Part shown: in pieces, positions 60,377 to 64,000 of the stretch
Layout of the letters: the number at the start of each line of letters is the position of its first letter
Numbering within the stretch: the stretch's first letter is position 1
Origin: Hyphodiscus hymeniophilus
Taxonomy: Eukaryota > Ascomycota > Leotiomycetes > Helotiales > Hyphodiscaceae
Direction of reading: 5' to 3'
Assembly: GCA_016508695.1 (NCBI GenBank)
Contig: VNKQ01000005.1
Span: forward strand, 744,001-808,000
Length of the DNA stretch: 64,000 nt
The notes under the pieces: model-generated
Database searches by the model: none
What the model was told of the DNA's origin: nothing
Seen by the model: the letters and a program-made list of their open reading frames with translations, nothing else
Made by a program: the position numbers and the translations under genes

Positions 60377-60465
60377 GTTCGGATTGTTCCTGCTTTTATC
60401 GAGAGAAGATGGGGAGTAGGTTGTAATATGTGAGGAAGGTGGATGTGGCAGGTTCTGAAGATGCA

Positions 60466-60575
60466 GCAGGCGCGTTAATGAGAGGAAATATCGACCGCGA
60501 TCTTACGCGACACTGGCGTAAAGTGGAATTCTACACACACGTGACAGCCCCCCTTTCTCATTCCAACGCGATCCA
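60466..60575 (-). promoter_or_regulatory. Cluster of three ACGCG (MCB core) motifs upstream of cdc6
   Basis: ACGCG occurs at 60471-60475 (minus strand), 60505-60509 (plus) and 60566-60570 (plus), about 95-195 bases upstream of the cdc6 start codon. MCB elements are bound by MBF (Mbp1/Swi6 type) and drive G1/S genes including cdc18/CDC6 in yeasts. Confidence 0.5.
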
Positions 60576-60688
60576 TCCCTGGTAATGCTTTAAGGTAGAA
60601 CATGAAATTCTCGTCTCCTCTGTTCTATGAATTCAGTTTCACCGTCATTCTTTCATTCATCCGCTCTATCCAATATACATACACAATG

Positions 60689-60919
60689 CTAAGCCTTTGA
60701 TGAGTCGATCTCTTCCACCTCAAAAACCGTATTGCAGCCAGTCAGTCCAAGGCCCAGCCCTCCTCTGAGCCTCAGGGGATCTGCGGCGGCTTTGTTCAAG
60801 ATATCGGCTTCAAAACAGCCACGAAGAATCAGTTCGAAAGGCAGAAGAAACTGCACTGTGCCTCCTCTGCCTCCGCCGCCGTGTCGTCTTCTATTTTGTT
60901 GAATATGGATTTGGATCAT
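60689..60919 (-). CDS. Doubtful small open frame, 76 codons
   Basis: ATG at 60919 (MIQIHIQQNRRRHGG), a glycine-rich turn, LLPFELILRGCFEADILNKA and an acidic end VFEVEEIDSSKA. The composition is protein-like, but I recognise no family and there is no splice evidence. It could be an upstream open frame in the cdc6 leader. Confidence 0.25.
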   Translation of the reverse strand: MIQIHIQQNRRRHGGGGRGGTVQFLLPFELILRGCFEADILNKAAADPLRLRGGLGLGLTGCNTVFEVEEIDSSKA

Positions 60920-61530
60920 TCTCACCAAATTTTCTCTTTCCAGCGGCAAAGGAGAAGCGGCACGTCTTCGTCACGGCGCTTCTAAAGTCCTGTATAGGTA
61001 CAAGTCTACAAACTGCTTTCCCTCCGTCGTCGTCTCTGTAGCCGCCCAACCAGGGGCCCCTAATGCTATGCGCCTCTCATTGGACAGACTCTGCCAAGAC
61101 GTCCAGCGCTTTCAGCTCCCCCGCCAATCATGCTCATGTTCTGCTCCCCGCCTTTACTTGACCTCTCCCACTCCAACTCCACTCCCACGTATTGCTGGGC
61201 GGCTGATCTCCTTCCTGCCCGTCCATCGCGTCCTTCATCGTGGCGGCCCCAAAATATACTCCAAAAGATATTGAAAAGTTTGGTCTCGATATCCTGCGTC
61301 ACACGTCTGCGCCTCTCCTGTTTGTTTCTCTAAATATCTTCTGTCCAGCTCCCCTCGCGGTCGCAGAAACCCGACCTACCGTACTTTTTGATACCCCCAA
61401 CTTGTCCTAGCGATCTTCTGTGCCTTCTCAGATAGCTTACCCGTCGACCGACCTTAAAGATCCTATAAATAACATTTTGTGCATCAGTCAGCGATTCCTC
61501 CATTGGATCATTCAACTTTCGTACCTGGCC

Positions 61531-64000
61531 ATGGCCACTCGTCAAGGCAAGCCTGACGATGAGCTCTTTCTTTCAAGACCCTCGAATGGCGACGACAGCC
61601 CTACCGTCGAACCCTTGAGAATCAGCAAGCCAACAAGTCCGAAGCCTCGAGCGGACTCTGCTGCATCTGGCAGATATAACTATCCGCCGCCCCAATCCAA
61701 CAAGCAATCCTTCCCGCTACCTCCAGGAACGAGCTCTGCGAACCCTCTACCCTATCCAGACGACGACGACGACGATAACTACACATCCTCCCATCCTTCC
61801 AATAATCGCGCATACCGTGCCCCATATCCTGACGACAGACCTGCACCAGCAAGAGCAGGATCCGGAGATCAAGGCAGACCGTCGCCAAGCAGCAGGAAAG
61901 CTTCGAATGACACTGCCCCGCGGTTGACCAGTCCTAGTGACAAGAGAGGCCCTGGCCTGGCAGAAAGGCGAGGTACAGGCCCAAAGCCTCTGCCAGAGTC
62001 TCCAGGTCCAGAGCTGCCTGACAAGGAGGGATTGTTTGCAAAAACACCAAGGAGAGATCCCCAACCGTCGCCTGCTGCAAGTCGACCCTCCCAAGCAAGT
62101 CCAACCTACCCCGAATACAACAAGAGACAATACTACCCGCCACCAATGCCTGGAACAGTTGAACTAAATGGGGCATCCTCAGGAGGTAGTAACCTCATCG
62201 CGCCTACTCCTAGCGGAATGAATCGGTTCGCATCGACAGCTTCAACATCTACTACAAGGGCAACCAGAGGCTCCCCTCCGCCACCAGAAACTCCGATCCT
62301 GGGACCAGGCGAAGCTGGCGGTGGTATTGAGGCTCGATATGCTGCTGCTGGTATTGCCGGAACCGCAACTTTGAGTAGTCTTCAGGCACAGAATGCTGCG
62401 GCGGCGCAACGATCAAACCAGTATGGTCCTCCACCTGTTCCACAGATGCCCCAATCGCCCGGTCTCGCACCCGCACAGCAAAATGTTCCTCGGCCGTGGA
62501 CTCCAACTGAGTCTCCGGAAAATCAGCCCCATGGCCCACCAACGGTTTATCAAGGACTAAACCAAGTGACAACATCGGGATCTCCTCCGCAAGGTGGCAG
62601 ACAAGGCTCCGAGTCGCAAGCGAGCGCACTTGAACAAGACTTCCAGCGCATGCAGATGTCACATTCTCCTCCGCCAGCATATTCCAGTGTAACTCCAGGC
62701 GCAAGTGGAGGAGCTCAGACATATCCCAATGAGAAGGGACGGACGAATGTGCCTCCTGCTATCAACACTGCACCTCGTCCGGACATCGTTTCTCCCTTGA
62801 CTTCACCTGCTTTGCAACATCCTGGCCATCCAGCCTTTGCAAACGATCCTAGAGAAGAAGCTACAATGCAGCAGCAGCCTGCTCAGCCTCAAGCTGCGCC
62901 TGTGCAGCAGTTTGCTAATTCATCACCGTTCCAACCAGGTGGTCCAAGTTCACCGCCACCGCTTCCAGAAGGATGGATAGCTCATTTGGATCAGAACTCT
63001 GGACAATATTATTATATTCATCTGCCAACACAAGCAACTCAGTGGGAATTTCCCAAAGGACCGACGCCACTCAATCATGACATTGCGCCTCTTTCTCCAG
63101 CTATTTCAACTTACGGAAACCCTTTGGCGTCGCCAGGAATGAGTTCATTTGGCAAGACTCCTCTGAGCTCTCCGGGTTTTCCACCCCATACTCCGGGCTA
63201 TGCAGAAAGTATTATGAGCATGGCATCTCAGACTCCTACTGCTGCGGGATTTTCTGGACCCCCACCAAGTGCAGGTGTTGACATGTACAAAGTTGGTCCT
63301 ACTAATGGAGTATATTTTGGTCCATACCTGCGCTACGTCAACATGGATTTCGAGAGAGGTGTCTGGCTTGGAACAATCATGCTTGTCACAGATGCGCCAC
63401 AACCTCCAACGATTCACATTCACCAAAGTGTCGATTTGTCACCAAACCCACGTCAACTAAAGCCGAATCCAATTTTTACACATCAAAGGTGGACATTTTA
63501 TCGCTATGATGTAGATCTTCAGATGGGAGAAGGCCCAGGTGATAAGTGGACATATGCGATCACTTCCCACCTTGGTTGTACCCGTTACGAGTTTTTGGTA
63601 GCAGGACGCTATGAGACAAACTGGAGATTCATCGCCCACTCAGGGAACGACTTTGCAATGAACACCAGTCTGAACGAACGCTCGAAACTTGGAGGCATCG
63701 GCTTTATGTGGAAAGACATTTTACAAAAGAACGTTGAATGCGGTGGCTTCCACGTGCAACTAGGCCTTGGTGATCAAATTTATGGTGACCGGTTGTGGAA
63801 GGAGGTTCCACTCCTGAAGCAGTGGCTCGCTATGAGTGGGAAAGACAATCGAAAGAGTGCTGCTTGGACCGCGAGGCATGAAGAAGACGTTTCTCATGCT
63901 TATTTTCATTATTATAGTAGTCATTTTGATCAGCCATACTTGAGAGAAGCCTTTGCGCAGATTCCTCATATTTTGCAAATTGATGATCATGATATGTAGG
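61531..64000 (+). CDS. WW-domain and PhoD-like phosphatase protein, 3' end beyond window
   Basis: The first exon is 61531..63995 (821 codons plus two bases). The start is ATG 61531 (MATRQGKPDDELFLSR); an upstream frame has no ATG. The first ~470 residues are disordered and rich in Pro, Ser, Gly and Gln. A WW domain lies at ~478-510 (LPEGWIAHLDQNSGQYYYIH, then QATQWEFPKGP). A PPAY motif (PPxY) occurs at ~381-384. The PhoD-like metallophosphatase part starts near 584 (VGPTNGVYFGPYLRYV), with the metal-site motif GLGDQIYGD (~747) and IDDHD at ~817. The frame appears to stop at TAG, but GATAT followed by GTAGG is a splice donor, giving IDDHDI as in the family. The substrate is unknown. Confidence 0.85.

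Larger units (their letters stand above)
60377..61530. other. Divergent intergenic region between cdc6 and the WW/PhoD gene
   Basis: 1.15 kb with both promoters. It also contains the doubtful small minus frame at 60689-60919 and, from 61100 on, pyrimidine-rich leader-like sequence before the ATG at 61531. Confidence 0.5.

Overview
This is a window of nuclear DNA from a filamentous ascomycete (Pezizomycotina). The genes carry many short GT-AG introns of about 45-150 bases, 5' ends are separated by short divergent promoters, and the gene content is fungal (Sec9, TRPY/Yvc1 channel, Vezatin/Inp2-like protein, SAM-HMG-box protein). The N-terminal tail of the delta-12 desaturase and the overall gene style suggest a Leotiomycete such as Helotiales, but that placement is inference. 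I saw no tRNA, rRNA, CRISPR, virus or intact transposon.

Layout. 1-5.6 kb: an eight-exon seven-helix membrane protein and the spliceosomal DEAD-box helicase Prp28 (both minus), the latter divergent from mitoribosomal protein mL59. 9-14.7 kb: a delta-12 fatty acid desaturase and a YAT-family amino acid permease (plus). 15.9-18 kb: a Vezatin/Inp2-like two-helix membrane protein (minus), followed by 3.3 kb without a recognised gene. 21.3-36.3 kb: a dense housekeeping block with a conserved fungal protein of unknown role, EMC6, a GTPBP1/2-type GTPase (minus), Sec9, a small Nif3/YqfO-like protein (minus), the vacuolar calcium channel Yvc1 and Apc2. 36.3-40.7 kb: a long gene-poor stretch with a (GA)n microsatellite. 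40.7-44.1 kb: a RING-finger protein and a small single-helix protein, convergent. 46-50.6 kb: calnexin and methylthioribose-1-phosphate isomerase, convergent. 51.7-53.4 kb: a SAM plus HMG-box protein (minus). 56.4-60.4 kb: a small coiled-coil protein that needs a 20-base microexon, and Cdc6 (minus). 61.5 kb to the end: a WW-domain/PhoD-like phosphatase cut by the window edge.

Most genes are core cell machinery (splicing, mitoribosome, ER folding and insertion, exocytosis, cell cycle, methionine salvage, calcium release) and they do not form an operon-like or metabolic cluster. I found no convincing undescribed multi-gene system. The points most worth a second look are the small microexon gene, the in-frame intron and MCB-type promoter elements of Cdc6, the WW domain and PPxY motif within one phosphatase, the SAM-HMG fusion with its uncertain 3' end, and the repeat-flanked intron of the Nif3-like gene.

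Exon coordinates were worked out by hand from splice consensus, frame continuity and remembered family conservation; most junctions keep frame exactly, but none has been checked against transcripts.
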